Assembly: GCF_034702125.1 (NCBI RefSeq)
Contig: NC_085866.1
Coordinates: 13,075,064-13,139,063 of the forward strand
From: Engraulis encrasicolus
Lineage: Eukaryota; Chordata; Actinopteri; Clupeiformes; Engraulidae
Length of the DNA: 64,000 bases
Direction: 5' to 3'
The notes below the pieces were generated by a model. The model saw only the letters and a list, made by a program, of their open reading frames with translations, was not told where the DNA came from and searched no databases. This document shows, one piece after another, positions 43,592 through 56,699 of this stretch. Numbering within the stretch: position 1 is the stretch's first letter; every line of letters starts with the position of its first letter. The translations under genes and the position numbers were made by a program.

Positions 43592-46500
43592 AAAACTCCA
43601 ACCAAAGTAATCCGTCATTTCCAAATGAAACAAGATAATGTGCCATTTATGGAATGGCTGGATTTTAACAATCTGGACTGCTGTTTCTAATACTACCCAA
43701 AAGTGTTTGAGATCAAAGACATGGAAACTGAACTTCACTGTATTCCATATTTAGAAATAGAATTTACGGTAATATGCTGCTGACACATGGAGCAATATCC
43801 TCAAATGGACAAATACCAGATACAGCACCCTCTGGCTTACTTTATGCTCCTTTCATGTCAATGAACTCACTTACTTTAAGAAGCAAGTATTCTGTATCCA
43901 AAGACCTATTGCACAACCAGCACAGACTATTTCTGCTTACATTGCCTCTGCACCCAATCAAAAGTTCTGCTTTTCCCTCTTTTGAAGGACAAAATGACAA
44001 CAATGCAGTGCCGGTGGATCTTATCCACACAGCATGAAGGCACTGTGGCAGCACAGATGGTTCTCAGAAATATATCTCCTTTGGGAGCTCTAAGGTTGTG
44101 GATGCCAAGACTTAGTAGCAGTAGATGATGTGCATGATGATGTGCTCTGGGTTTGATTCTTACAGGTTCTCTAGTGAACTGCAGACACTGTTCTATTCCA
44201 TCAAGGCAAACATGGCATAGTTATAGTTTGTGTTACTGCATAGAAATTAAAAATCATATAAAAATGGCTTGTCAGGGTTGGAGAGAGTAGGGTTTTCTCC
44301 ATCCATACATATCGATGGCAATTATGCAGTATACAATATCTGCCAATTCAGCCACTACATGGGACACAGATCGAACACTTGTATAGAATTTCTTAAAAGA
44401 TGTTTTTCTTAATTAGGCCTACCTCAGATGCCCTCTCTAGAGAGCACGTGACTATTGAGAGTCTCTACGTGGCACTTCACAGTTTCTACTGTGTACGATT
44501 AGAACTGCAATGCGTATGCCTACAAGTGTTCTGGTAAACTGTTGAAGTGGATTAATTTCATCTGGGCAGATGACAGGTCAGTGTTCATTGCTATGCAGAT
44601 AAGAAAGCTAAGGCATGCTGATCATGTTCACAAGCGCAGCACATTCATGCTCTGCATAGCAACAAGGAGCTGCGTCTAATCTCCAAGCATCCAGTCTCCC
44701 AGTCTCCAGTCATCTATTATACACATTTGGGGATTTGGAGCATTAAACAATATTTTGATTGGATAATGGGCAAATGAATAAGGCCATCACACCTGCTTAT
44801 CAACATTCCCATTCACATGCATGGCTGTACTCTTGTGTGTGCAGCGCTGGTTACAAAATGTTCATTTGACTTTAATGACGGCCAAATGGGAATACATTCT
44901 GCTGTTTACCTCTGGATAAACAAACCAATAAAATGAAATAATATATGCCTAGCTTGTTATTGAAAATTAGCATCTCTCCCTCTCAGCCATGTACAAAATC
45001 CGTTATTTGTTGTGGACACCCATTACCTGAACTATTATTGCCTTCATTTCTCATACACTACAACTATTAAGACCCCATTTTGTTATGATGCAGATTTCCG
45101 CTACTGTAGGCCTACAGTCATACATTTTTAACTGTGTCTCATTACAGGCTTTGACCAAGTGCACTTTCTTTTCTGATTTGTGGCTGACGTCATTGTTGTT
45201 AAATGTGTTCGGCTCTTCAGTTAAAAAAAACCTCAACAACAACGTTTATCTTTGATGAGCCACCACTTGCCTCTTGGCTTTGTGTATAGGCACGATCTAT
45301 AAATGTTTATGTTGAATAATTATTTCCATGGTGACGGTGCATTGATCGGTGCCGTTCATTTGTGGACTGTTGGCTACATCTGTGAAAAGATTGATTAGCG
45401 CTGTCATTTCTGGGTAATCTCTGTGATTAAAAGCTGGACTGCAGAGGTTAAATTAAGAGGGTGAGCAAGCTGCCGGCATTAGCAACGGCGAAAGTAATGA
45501 AAGGTTCAGCTCGCTCCTGATCATACACTTGCAGTCAGGGGATGGCCGTTTCTGAGACAAGCAACAGCTTCGCTTGGCAACAATACAGAAGATGGCATTT
45601 CACATGTCGCCATTCACTTTTACAACCACAATGCTGCTGCAATGGGATTGTTTCTGAAATTTCATTTTGAGATTGGAGAAGCAACATTGGCATTTGCCTG
45701 GGTGGCCTGAAATGAACTGTGACTAAGGAGTTTTTGAACAGAGATAGTTTCAATGTACCCCCTCATACAATATGTATCTATTATCAGCTGAAAATCAACA
45801 ATCACTCAAACTTCCACAGTGCTCTGGCATATGGCATATATATTTCTGTCACAAAATCCTGGTGTGGATTCAAAAGGTTTTTCTCAGAGCAGAGATAATA
45901 TTAGCTGTACATGAGCATCTTTGCCTTGACATGATATTACCGAGTAAAATATGGCAGTACAAATGCGTAGAATCATCTGAGATCCTCGCCGTGACAAGTG
46001 TCTGGGGAGATGACTCACCTCAAAATGTGCTACCGTGAAAAAGGTGCCCTATTTTTTGTGATGAAAAAAGAACCGAAGGATGAAATTCCCTTCAACAAAG
46101 TTATAACATCACTGGGACTTCGATTTAAAGATTTCACCGATTTTAAGGCTGCCCAAATCCTCCACCCCTGATAGTCCAATTCCTTGCTGCTGCATTGGCA
46201 GATCAGCATGTGAAGTAAATGGTGATTTTCTTATCATGCAGTGAGCATCACATGCTGGACATACTCTGAATATTTAATAAAAGGAAAGCAAACACATCTT
46301 CACAGTAACAACAAAACAACTACAGCAACAGTAAAACCTTGGATACCACAGACATATGATCTCATAAGGTCTCTTTCCTTCAAATGCTCAACCCCACATC
46401 TTCACGTACGTAAGTTAAATAATGCAATAGGGTGTGTGCCGTTCCTTAGAAAGCACAACATATGTTATTTTCAAATTATATTTCCAGCTCTACTAAATGG

Positions 46501-46922
46501 AGGGGTGTCTTTACAGGCAGCATGTCCCTTTATCAGAAGCAGGCAGAGCCAATCTAGTGTGCGTGGGTTTGATGTGGACATGATAATCAATGCAGAGACG
46601 GGAATCAAATTTGCTTTCATTTTAACTGAGGCATTGAATGTTGGAAAGGGAGCGCTAGTTTGCTCACTTTGCTGGTTGAAGGACAATGTGGTACATTAGC
46701 CACTTTAACATTATAGCTGGCCACACATTTGTGACTCTACTCATAAGTTGCTAACATAATTTGCCCAGAGCTATGCACAGAATTATAACAGTAAATGAGG
46801 TGAAGGTTATTTGAATGTGACTACAGCCTGTACCAAGCGATCTGGCACAGATCTTCTTTGGCCTTTTGGGTATCATCGTGAGGAAGAGTTCTGTTCTGTT
46901 CCAATGGAAGACTTTGCCCTAT

Positions 46923-47009
<87 letters not shown>

Positions 47010-48338
47010 GCTCTACTACACACAACTGCCAGATTGAGTCTAAATCTGCCACTTGTCTCGGTAGGGCATAGAGCCCTAGCTTGGACTTCAACATCTGTGC
47101 ATGCAGCGCAACAGTGATCACAGCCAGACGTGACAAGCAAGGGAAACAAAAGCATTTCCCATAGACAGAATAATAGCATAACATTGAGTCCACAAAAGTA
47201 TTAAACCCTTCAAAAATGAAAATGACAACTGGGAAAAGGGGAAGATGACACTGCTACTTTTACTGAAAAGCTGAAATTCTGCAACTGGTCTTGGACAAAG
47301 CGGAACAACACACTGGGATCTCAGTGTCTATAGGCAAAAAGTATATGAACAATATGGGAATAATATCTTTATAGCACAACACACACAATGATCAATCACA
47401 GCATCCCACAAGCAAAGTGCAGTACCTCAGAAGCACACCTCACCTTGTTGCTGTGCACAGTGCCTGACTGCAAACTAACTAGTGGTGTGGATCGGCACTG
47501 CCCTCATGATCCGATTCGATCACGATTCGGGAGGTAGCGATTCGGGAGGTAGCGATTCGATTCTATGCGATCCGATCCAATCCGATTCAATTCTACAATG
47601 CATTGCGATGCATTATATTTCTACTGAAAGCAAAGCAAATGTTTAATCAGTCATGATGAGGCAATACAAGTAGTCAGATACTGAACAACAATTTATTGGC
47701 TGTTTTCTGTATCAGTCTGTATCAGTCTTGCAATGTTTTGAAGTGCTTTTATTTAATTTAACATTGATTTGCTCCCGAAATATCCATGGAAGCAATTGAG
47801 ACTTTAAAAAAAATTGCCGGATCGATTCTGGAACTTGCCGGATCGATTCTGGATCGTCCATACCCTGCATTGGATTGCATCGCCGAATCGATCATTGTTG
47901 ACACCACTAAAACTAACCCGCGGCTGCGCTAACCCCCTGGCAATGTCTGGAAGTGTTGCTGTAAAAGGTACCATGACAGCAGGTGCTGCTGCATTGCATC
48001 GTCGAGCCACTCAGAGGTGGAGCAGAGGATGCCATTGACAAGCAGCAGTGTAAAATGTCAGCTTAATTAGACTTATTAGCTCTCTTACTCATTTAGCCCC
48101 AACACTTGGCACTGACACAGGAGCAAATTGACTTAAGTGCCTGACTGTTCTCTACCTCAGTCAAGAGGTTCAGAGCTCTACTGCATATCGTCTCCTGTTC
48201 TACTTGCATCTGGTTTTATCTACAGTAATAAAATAATAACATGTAATGTATGGCACCGGCGCTACAGGTAAGAGACGGATAGAAATGCAGTGTATGTGAT
48301 GTACTGTATCTGGGTGAGCAATAAAAAGATAAAAGGGG

Positions 48339-48369
<31 letters not shown>

Positions 48370-48511
48370 TTCGGTCGGTATGTCACAAAATTAGATGCAA
48401 AATGGTGATGCTCTTCAGCCCACTACAATCCTCCTTGTAGCATGTATTGTGAAAGCAATTTGAAGTGAAGGAGAGTCAAGGAGGGAAACAAACCATGACA
48501 GATTTGCAGAT

Positions 48512-48585
<74 letters not shown>

Positions 48586-51175
48586 AAGAGGTTATCATAA
48601 CAATCAGTCACTAGTACATATGGAAGCTTTCTCATCCAACAAGCCTTCTATTGTGCCACCACCAGTGCCATCCAAAGTGACGGAGGAGGGAAAACTTTAT
48701 AGTCGATTGATCAAAATAATTGATCGACCATTTGCATTGCATCAAACCGTACTGGAGGAGATGGTGCTTTGTGGCAAATGGCAGCTTACTAATGCTATCT
48801 GTCCACTTCAGCAGCCAGCCAAATGCATGCCCAGAGAAAAATAAATCTGTCTGGAACACTTTGAGGCTCTGTGCTCGGCACACAAATGGACAACTTACAA
48901 AAACAGCCTCAGGCAAATCGGTCTCCCACATAAGGGCAGAAAGAAACACCAAACCATCTCTTACCCTTCACAATACTGCATCTTACATGAAGACAAAAAA
49001 CGTCTTCAAGGAATTTGTGATGAACAAAACTACTATTGCCTTTGGACAGCTTCTTTGATTACTGAGTAAATAACCTCAATACTTGTGCAAGTAGCCTTGC
49101 AACATCTGCTTTTCTTAACATAAACTGACATCTTAAAGGTGACATGACGGCTCTTACGATCACTGCACTTCATCTTTCGTGTAGGACACCATATTTCCAT
49201 GAAATAAAATAAACGATTTGTTGCCATTTGTGTCTGAATTGCCCCAGTCCCATAAAGCCATCTAATCTCACACCCAATCAGGTAAGGTCACGTCACTCAG
49301 GAAGCATATTGATCTGGTGCCATTGACTAAGCTGCAAATGCTGCCTGCCAATGGCTGCATGGCTGCCTGTGTGAGTCCATTTTCTCTTGGCTTGAAATTA
49401 AATTGCCTTTAAGCAAAACATCATTCCAAGGTGACATCCTTTTTTTTCTTGCTAAAATGGTGTTCTTGTTCAGCTGTACCAAACAGATTGAACAACAGTT
49501 TTCACAGTTTTCTAGAGGAACTTCCATAATTCCAGTCTGATATCACGTCTTAAATAAGAGTTAAATCAGTATAGCTTGAATAAATAAGATATTCTAATCC
49601 TTCCATTCAATCATGCAGTCATTCATTTCATTCACACATTCCATGCATTCATTCCTGTGATGTTTTTTTCATTCATTCATTCATTCATTCATTCATTCAT
49701 TCATTCATTCATTCATTCATTCATTCATTCATTCATTCATTCAATCCACCATTCCGTGAATTAGAACAAATCTTCACAGACGTAATAGTGGCCTGAGGCA
49801 TTATCATTCATTACACCATCTGTAATCCAGAAGTCAAGAGGGACAAGTAGAAAATATATTTTTCCTAACGTTTGCAGCATATTTACTTCAGAGCACATGT
49901 GCACAGTCATGCACTGTTTATTTTATCACCTTAATAAATAAAAAACTCAAGCACAGCACCATACTGTGATGAATTTGCATGGTGTTTGTTTGGTGGTAGT
50001 TAGCTTTAAATTTCCAAATGAATGTGCAACATGACATTAATGAATGGCCTATGTATACTATACATAAGCATAATAATGCCTAAACTTGCCTGTGTCAGGT
50101 CCAGCTAGACAGCCAGACATGCTAAACCCTTTCCCCTCCAAAGGAACCGGGGGCTTACACAGTCCGCATAACCATATGAGGATCACTTAGGTAGGGTAAT
50201 GGTTCCCTTCTTCGGCTTAATCCAATTACTGGGCTTTTTTCCACATCAAGGTACATGATTAAAAGACAGCATATCACTGTCTGCATTTCCCACACAGGGT
50301 CACCTGATATGTTAATCCATATCTACTGTGTAGGCCATTTATTCCATCATACATAGACATTTTTCTGCAATTGATGAAAACATTTTCAGCTTTTATATTC
50401 TAAGCACTGTGCCCTTGAATATACGTAAGGGGGATCTACGCCCAGCAGGACTGCTATCCCTAAATGAGAGTTTATATATTATTCATATCGCAGAGCATGC
50501 GAGGCCGAATAACACACAAAAGCAGCTGTTTTACTCTCGAAGGCAACAAAACCTGTTGACTACATAAAAGAAAAGACACAATGTAACCGAAAGACAACAT
50601 TTCAATTCAAAACACCACAGCAAAAAAATGTAACACACAACACCAAATCCTATCATGACACTTCTTCAGTATCTTCACAACAACAATACGAAGCAGCAGC
50701 ACAGGCACCAGTAAGTCACGATGCTGGCTGGCAGTTTGCCCACTCACCACTCCTGATTCGGCTCGTCGATGACCAGCACTATCTTGAACTTCTTGGGCGC
50801 CGTGACCGCGGTCTGCTCCACCAGTCCCGCCGAGGCGGCCGTCTGCTTCACCACGTTGGTGATGGAGCTGAAGAACCCGGTGCCCCCGCTGCTGGGCTGG
50901 GACGGCAGCTGAGCCTTGGCCTGAGGCTGAGCTTGGGGCTGAGGCTGCTGGGGTTGCTGGGGCTGAGCCTGCTGAGGCTGGGGCTTGCGCTCCACGGCCG
51001 GAGAGACGCTGGGCGACGGCGCGGCGCCGGGAGACAGGCCCCCGGATCCGGGCGCTGCTTGCTGGCCAGGAGGAGGAGGCTGCGGGGGGTCCGGCTTCTG
51101 GAGGTCGGACAGGTAGCCATTGGGCAGGTTGGAGATGAAGGTGCTGTCGGAGAGGCGGCGGCGCAGGTAGTTCAT
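28156..51175 (-). CDS. syn2: Synapsin II, isoform a (long)
   Basis: Neuronal phosphoprotein that tethers synaptic vesicles and binds ATP. Minus-strand coding exons: 51175-50748, 40466-40409, 40248-40157, 39654-39498, 38650-38561, 38364-38302, 38146-38004, 37900-37826, 37063-36961, 33593-33450, 32567-32510, 29137-28480 and 28288-28156 (stop). All borders are GT/AG and phases sum to 733 codons plus stop. Domain A has the kinase site RRRLSDS near residue 8. Domain C runs from AKVFRGKKI through [54 protein letters not shown] and [12 protein letters not shown]. The long exon 28480-29137 gives a Pro/Gln/Ala-rich linker, and the last exon gives the a-type domain E ([11 protein letters not shown], ending [10 protein letters not shown]). 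Intron 1 is about 10 kb. Neighbours and the IIb end support syn2 over syn1 or syn3. Confidence 0.95.
28690..28800. repeat. Coding minisatellite in synapsin IIa linker
   Basis: A 33-36-bp unit is repeated about three times in frame, giving [21 protein letters not shown] and [11 protein letters not shown] in the Pro-rich region of isoform IIa. Confidence 0.8.
29238..32441. other. syn2 IIb 3' UTR / IIa intron, no further gene seen
   Basis: No supported coding region. It holds AT-rich sequence, (AAAT)n/(GAAT)n repeats at about 30956-31072, a short CA/TA tract near 31840-31900 and a G homopolymer at about 32163-32180. The IIb poly(A) site was not assigned. Confidence 0.5.
30956..31072. repeat. 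Compound tetranucleotide microsatellite
   Basis: (AAAT)n passing into (AAAC)n and then about 16 units of GAAT. It lies in the syn2 IIa-specific intron. Confidence 0.9.
32442..32567 (-). CDS. syn2: Synapsin IIb alternative terminal exon
   Basis: Reading through the internal donor at 32510/32509 (CAAG/GTTGTC) instead of splicing to the domain-E exons gives [15 protein letters not shown], then [21 protein letters not shown] and TGA at 32444-32442. This closely resembles the known synapsin IIb tail and diverges from IIa exactly after the PPQG motif, as in mammals. Predicted IIb protein: 492 aa. Confidence 0.92.
   Translation of the reverse strand, partial: TSPTEVVSDLKKPAKAPPQGCLQYILDCNGVAVGPKAVQAN
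34162..34330 (+). mobile_element. Penelope-like element debris with hammerhead-like motif
   Basis: CTGATGA (34171-34177), hairpin GGC/GCC, then GAAACGTC (34190-34197), with flanking AGAGCA (34165-34170) perfectly complementary to TGCTCT (34198-34203). This is the layout of the minimal type I hammerhead motifs reported in Penelope-like elements. The following A-rich tract and TTGTGTCTTGTTTGGTGTGC resemble their 3' flank. No reverse transcriptase is present. Confidence 0.55.
34536..34877. mobile_element. hAT-type MITE rich in CCGATACC
   Basis: Ends TAGTGTCGCAACGATA and TATCAGTGCAACACTA are imperfect inverted repeats. Flanks CCTACAAC (34528-34535) and CCTACCAC (34878-34885) match at 7 of 8. Interior words GATACCGATACC are repeated. 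It lies in a syn2 intron. Confidence 0.75.
35582..36663. mobile_element. Giant foldback element (about 1.08-kb near-perfect palindrome)
   Basis: The two arms, each about 530 bp, are inverted copies of each other over nearly their whole length, with a centre near 36122. Outer ends read TACACCGCATTTCACATTAT and its near-complement ending GAATGCAGTGTA, with TA at both borders. No coding frame spans it. It lies in the syn2 intron between exons 37063-36961 and 33593-33450. Confidence 0.9.
38217..38297. repeat. (CA)n microsatellite abutting a syn2 splice donor
   Basis: About 40 CA units. On the minus strand the donor of exon 38364-38302 reads GGAAAG/GTAAGTGTGTGT, with the repeat starting four bases into the intron. 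Confidence 0.92.
39233..39402. repeat. Inverted repeat with (ATTCAAG)n tails
   Basis: The left arm has ATTCAAGATTCAAGATTCAAG and then TTTATTTGTCCCGCAGG; the right arm is the complement ending ATCTTGAATCTTGAC, with CATGACCTGGATGAATGA mirrored as TCATTCATCCAGTTCATG. This looks like two head-to-head or tail-to-tail retroelement 3' ends in a syn2 intron. Confidence 0.7.
41360..41530 (-). repeat. tRNA-derived SINE-like repeat
   Basis: On the minus strand an A-box-like GGCTCAAGTGGTTAGGACA is followed by a B-box-like GGTTCCACTCC (plus-strand 41471-41481). The body then has CATTTCCTGATCC and CACTTTCTGTCACC words, a layout common in fish SINEs. It lies in syn2 intron 1. Confidence 0.5.
41605..41915. 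mobile_element. TTAA-flanked palindromic MITE
   Basis: A 311-bp near-palindrome starts TTAAAGTGATACTGTCCC and ends with its exact complement. Arms share CCAAAAATGGGACAG, GGGTTTTACCGTTCT and CATAGGACTCAATGTTAAC. TTAA at both ends suggests piggyBac-type mobilisation. It lies in syn2 intron 1. Confidence 0.8.
43530..43582. repeat. (CT)n microsatellite
   Basis: About 26 uninterrupted CT units in syn2 intron 1. Confidence 0.95.
46923..47004. repeat. (CT)n microsatellite
   Basis: About 40 CT units in syn2 intron 1. Confidence 0.95.
47480..47909. mobile_element. hAT-type MITE with perfect 8-bp target duplication
   Basis: Ends TAGTGGTGTGGATCGGCA and TTGACACCACTA are inverted-repeat-like. AAACTAAC flanks it at 47472-47479 and 47910-47917, an exact 8-bp duplication. 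The interior is rich in GATCCGATTCGAT words. It lies in syn2 intron 1. Confidence 0.85.
48514..48578. repeat. (GT)n microsatellite
   Basis: About 32 GT units in syn2 intron 1. Confidence 0.95.
49669..49742. repeat. (CATT)n microsatellite
   Basis: About 18 units of ATTC/CATT in syn2 intron 1. Confidence 0.95.
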
Positions 51176-51400
51176 GGCTGCTGCTGCTGTGGCAGTGCTG
51201 TCACCAGGACGGAGGACAGCAGACGAGAAGCGAAGAGAGGGGCGAGCACGAGGAGGATGAGGGAGGAGGGAGAAGGAGAGATGGAGGATGCTAGCAGGTT
51301 GCTGCTGCGTCCAGAGCTGAAGAGGCAGGAAGGAGCCAAGGCGGTCGTGAGAGGTAGCGCTTGGAGTAGTGAAAAAAATTGGTGAGCGGAGAGGATCGCC
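50760..51400 (-). promoter_or_regulatory. syn2: GC-rich first-exon and upstream region of syn2
   Basis: The only long GC- and CpG-rich stretch among AT-rich surroundings. It covers coding exon 1 and about 200 bases upstream of the ATG at 51175, as expected for a CpG-island neuronal promoter. No TATA box was recognised and the transcription start is not defined. Confidence 0.5.
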
Positions 51401-53000
51401 TCCCTGCAGGCTGCAGCTGTTTCAGGGCTGTGTGCGTGAGTGTGTGTGTAGGCTACCGTATGTGTGTGTGAGTGTGTGTGTGTATGAGAGGGGAGGTGGG
51501 GGGGTTTCTATACCCAATGCAAAAAGGGTTTCCTCCCAGATCCACCGTGCTACGCGAGATGCTCGACGCTTGTGAGCTTTCCCCCTGCCTGCGTGAGTGA
51601 CGCTGGTCACACCCCCAGCCAATCACCAGCCCCTGCTCGTCCGCACGCCTGAAAGAGATGCTCGTTTGCTTGCACACTCGGCTCACTCGCCCACTCCCCT
51701 TCCCTTCTTTCCTCTCCTCTCCGCTTCACTCACCAGCACACTCACGTTCACTCTGCCTTCCCCTCCCCCACTCTCTGCTGCCTCGCAAAACGTCACGTCT
51801 TCCTTGCAGAGAGGGGAGGAGGAAAACACACACACATCACACACTCACACAGAATAATACAGGGGTTGCTTCTGGGATACTGTGTGTGTGTGTATGTGTG
51901 TGGGCAAATTAAAATGGAGGTTACCTTTCTCAGCTGTCAGCTCTGTGTGTTTGTCTGGTCCACATATGGCCCTGGTGTCCGTGCTGTATGTCTTGTGAAG
52001 CGCTCTGCGAGGACCAAAAGAAAATGGCCGGGTGAGATTACTAGTTGTCTGGGTAAAAGGAGAGACAAGCACCGGCACATCTCTCCTGGGACTTGAGTGA
52101 GCAACTGTTAACCCCCTCCTTGACAGACACTGATTCATACCGCCATCCTTCCAGTAAACAGCATCCTGTGTTTGTGTTTGTATGTGTGTGCAGGGCCGCT
52201 GACAGCTTTTGCTGGGCCCAGGACAAAATCATCTGAAAGGGCCCCCTACCCGATACATACAATGTAATGGGGACCTGATTCTGGGGGGCCAATGTCCCTA
52301 AGCCCGGGACAACATACCCCTTTGTCCCGTCCCCCTGTGTCCCCCCACCCTGTCGACGGGCCTGTGTGTGTGTAACAGAATGGAAGAGATAAAGACAGGA
52401 ACAGAGAGAGAGAGAGAGAGAAAGAGGGAGAGAGAGAGAGACATATCCACGGGGTGGAGGGTTTATGATCGGCTGACTGACTGCATGACTCGTTTTGCCC
52501 CTAACCCACTCATATAGAAAAAAAATATATCTTCTCAGCCTGACATTATATAACTTCAGAAATTCATATTCAACTCAGGTTGCTGCTGTTATACATGGTT
52601 ATGTTGTATTAATAAATGTGCTCATTTTCACATTTCTCATGGTTTTTGCTATGTGAGAATGCGAAGGTCTATCTGTGCACTGTTGCAGTTGATCATAAAA
52701 GCTGATGAAACAGTTATTGAGGTGCCTGAAAATATATACTGTCATACTTGTGTTCCTCATGTTTTAAAAGTTTAACATCCCAAATTAGCAGGACAATAAT
52801 GGCGCATTTAAGCAATGGCTTACTCACAAAAGTGATTAATTAACTTGAAAATGTACTTGAAGCCTAGGAATTCCCATGTTGCCCTGCGGTTTGAGTAAAA
52901 AGGTGCGTTTGAGACCAACATGTTGATCGATGTTGCACAGCGCTTTCCTGGAGGCTAGACATCCTGACTCGGAAATGTAAGTACCAATGTGTATCATAGT
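51400..53000. other. syn2 upstream spacer, no gene seen
   Basis: Low-complexity and repeat sequence only: GTGT-rich stretches near 51430-51490 and 51880-51900, a CA tract near 51823-51850, a (GA)n tract near 52405-52440, and a G/C-rich repeat fragment with GGGCCCAGGACAAA near 52195-52350. Open frames follow these biases. Confidence 0.45.
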
Positions 53001-53840
53001 GATGATGGTTGACATCGGCTCTCTGACTTCCATGGCTGGGTCTCTGACCCAAAACTAGACAGCCGGCTCAGGGGCTTCTCAGGCTGGGTATTGTAAAAAA
53101 TTTTAAAAGGCTCGATGCTTTGGGAATCCCTGACTGACATTTCTATATACGTTTTTCTACAGAGATGACAACGCACCTCCAGCGAATCCTTCCACAAGAA
53201 TCCATCTTTAGACCAACTCGTACACCTGGTCCTCAAGTCATTACCAGGGCAAATTATAGCATCTTGGATCTCTTCCTCCTTTTTATCTCCGAGGCACCGA
53301 GGTATTGTCCTCAATAAAACCTATACATTTGGGAGACGGAGGCATGGGCTGGATTGGGAAGAACTGACCATGGCAGACATACCCATCACTGATTATTTAT
53401 ATGGGCCTTGTTCATGCACCAGCTCTTACAGGTCAAAATTCTATAACTTCCCTTGACCCATCTCAACCATGTCTGGCCATAAATTGAGACGAATTTCCAC
53501 CAATCTTCACCATTCTGACCCTGCCAAGATCATGACAACCAAAAAGGGCAGCCCTTGGTAAGACCGGCTTCATAAGATAAAGCCCATATACTGCAATATC
53601 CCGCAGAATTGCATGGCCAACTTCCAGCCTGGCCAGAACATTGCCATAGACAAACGCATGGTCACCTCGCGGGCCAGAATAGGAATCTGCCAATATATGA
53701 AAGATAAGCCTGTAAAATCGGGGTATAAGCTGTTTGAGCTGGCCGACTCCCAGTCTGGCTACACCTGGGACTTCATGGTGAAAAGCCAAGACTTCATGAG
53801 GGGAAAAGCCAAGCAAGATGGAAAAAGGCCTGAGTCATGA

Positions 53841-54844
<1,004 letters not shown>

Positions 54845-55182
54845 GTCATGATGTTGTTATGAAGCTAGTGTCCTCTCTAGTTTTGGGTAGAGGGAACAAG
54901 CTCTCAGTGGACAATTTTTATACAAGCCCAATGCTGTTCCGGCAACTGCTTGCTGAGAAGATGTGGCCTGTGGTACCATTCGCGAGCAGAGGATTGGTTT
55001 TCCCAACCACCGCCTCGGTGCCATCAGCACCCGCCACCCAAGCGGTAGCATCCGTTGGATATGGGAGGGGCGACTGGTGTTTGGACAATGGAAGGGACAC
55101 CCGTACGGTTCAAATGTGTTCCATCATTCACCAAGGCCACAGCATTGGCAACACCATACAGAACAGCGGACGGTGAGGATAG

Positions 55183-55570
55183 ATGGCTTCAGCATTGCTA
55201 CCAGTCAGGTCAAGAGCAATGCAAATACTTTCTGAGTTCCCGCATTTGTTGGGAAGCAAACAATCATTAGCAAACCAAGGAAGACCATTTGGGAAATGCC
55301 GTTTGGGAAATGTTGATTGTTATGCTCTTGGTCAATTTTAGAAGTAGGGTGCGCACATCCACAAGTAATTGTCCAGGCGCCAGACAAAAGGTAGTACATG
55401 TAGGTAGGCCTGAGGAAGATCCCTCTGTTGGATCGAAACGTTGCCGTATGTTAAAATGAAATCAAGTATTTTTGGAGTTAATACACAGTGTGCAGACCAC
55501 TTCATCACACTATGCTCTTGGTCAGACCAAGTCTCGAAGAGATTTGAAAGTAGATGACAATCAGGCTAGG
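55183..55570 (-). mobile_element. Copy of the 11406 repeat, inverted and split
   Basis: Reverse-complement relative of 11406-11630, alignable from CTTCAGCATTGCTACCAG to the end CAATCAGGCTAG. It separates two blocks of the piggyBac remnant and is itself interrupted at 55335-55510. Confidence 0.8.
55335..55510 (+). mobile_element. Penelope-like fragment with hammerhead-like motif and 14-bp TSD
   Basis: The 176-bp insert is flanked by TATGCTCTTGGTCA at 55321-55334 and 55511-55524. The paralog near 11430-11470 carries this 14-mer once, proving an insertion. It contains CTGAGGA (55410-55416), a GATCC/GGATC hairpin and GAAACGTT (55435-55442), with GGC/GCC flanks. That is the signature of minimal hammerhead motifs in Penelope-like elements. 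Confidence 0.65.
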
Positions 55571-56699
55571 AAAACGTGCCCGTCCCTCCAGTCGTGCAGA
55601 AATGTGACAAGAACATGGGCGGCGTGGACCTGTCAGATGCCCCGATAGGCTACTACTCAATTTTGCACAAGACGAGGAGATGGTACCGATCTTTCTTCTA
55701 CCATTTCATTGACATCGCCATCGTCAACATATTAATTCCCCACAAAGAAGTGATGAAATCCAGGGGAGTAAAGCCCTTGTCTCAGAAGGCCTTCAGGGAG
55801 AACCTGGTCCTACAGCTCCGTGAAGCTGGGCAGGGTGAAATTGTCCATCCTCCACAGGCAGCACCAGCACCAGCACCAGCACCTGATGCGCTACACGTAC
55901 ATATGCCTTCCCACTTCGGGATAGATGGAACAGAGGGATGGCAACAGTGTGTGCAGTGAATGCAGAAGACACCACTATTCTGGTGCAATGTCTGCAATGT
56001 CCCCTTGAGTCTTGTGCCCACAAGGAACTGCTACAAGTATTGGCATATAAAAGGCCGGGTAAACACTTTCTGACACCTCAGGACTACCAAGAGGAAGAGG
56101 GGCTCTGATTCCTCAAAGGCCATCCACTTTGAGACACCTCCAGGCCGGATAAACGTTTGCTCGCAGTTTTGGTGAAACGGAACCAAGTTCCACTGTTATA
56201 AAACTCTTTGAAATTAATAATTCCTTTAACAAGTTTTCATTTTAAAATCATGTTTGAAATCTGAACATCAAGAGCACAAACTTTGATAGTGTCCATTAGA
56301 AGGCCCTATAACGTTTGATATGAAAATACTGATTGCACAAATACAGACTGGTTTGGTTTGTATCAAATAAAGGGAAAAAAGCCATTCGACATTGCATGAA
56401 ATACACATAAATACAAATACGTATTTCCAAACCCGATGGAAGTATTTAGAACTACAAATGTCCAGAGTGCAGACCTCCTTCAAGGAAGCTGTTTGATAGA
56501 ACATTTGACTATGTTATTACACCCTATTTTTATACCTCCTTGGCGGAGGTAACAATGTATTGAGACATTTTATAATACAAACCCTTAGGCCTATTTGTCA
56601 CTGACCCAAAGACAACTTAAATACACACACTACAGTAAATGTGTCATGATGTAAACAAAGAATCGTCTATGAGAGTAAGATACTTCAAGCTCGTACTTT

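Larger units (their letters stand above)
42000..47470. other. syn2 intron 1, no gene seen
   Basis: AT-rich intronic sequence without a supported gene on either strand. (CT)n microsatellites lie at 43530-43582 and 46923-47004. Open frames here are short and lack splice-consistent or family-like sequence. Confidence 0.5.

Noticed and set aside
46241..46699. 152-codon open frame in syn2 intron 1
   Set aside because: Unbiased AT-rich sequence, no motif, no neighbours in frame; consistent with chance.
49669..49742. Regular short repeats that might suggest a CRISPR array
   Set aside because: Pure tetranucleotide microsatellite without spacers, in a vertebrate intron.
50933..51385. 150-codon plus-strand open frame
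   Set aside because: Antisense of synapsin exon 1, a GC-rich compositional artefact.
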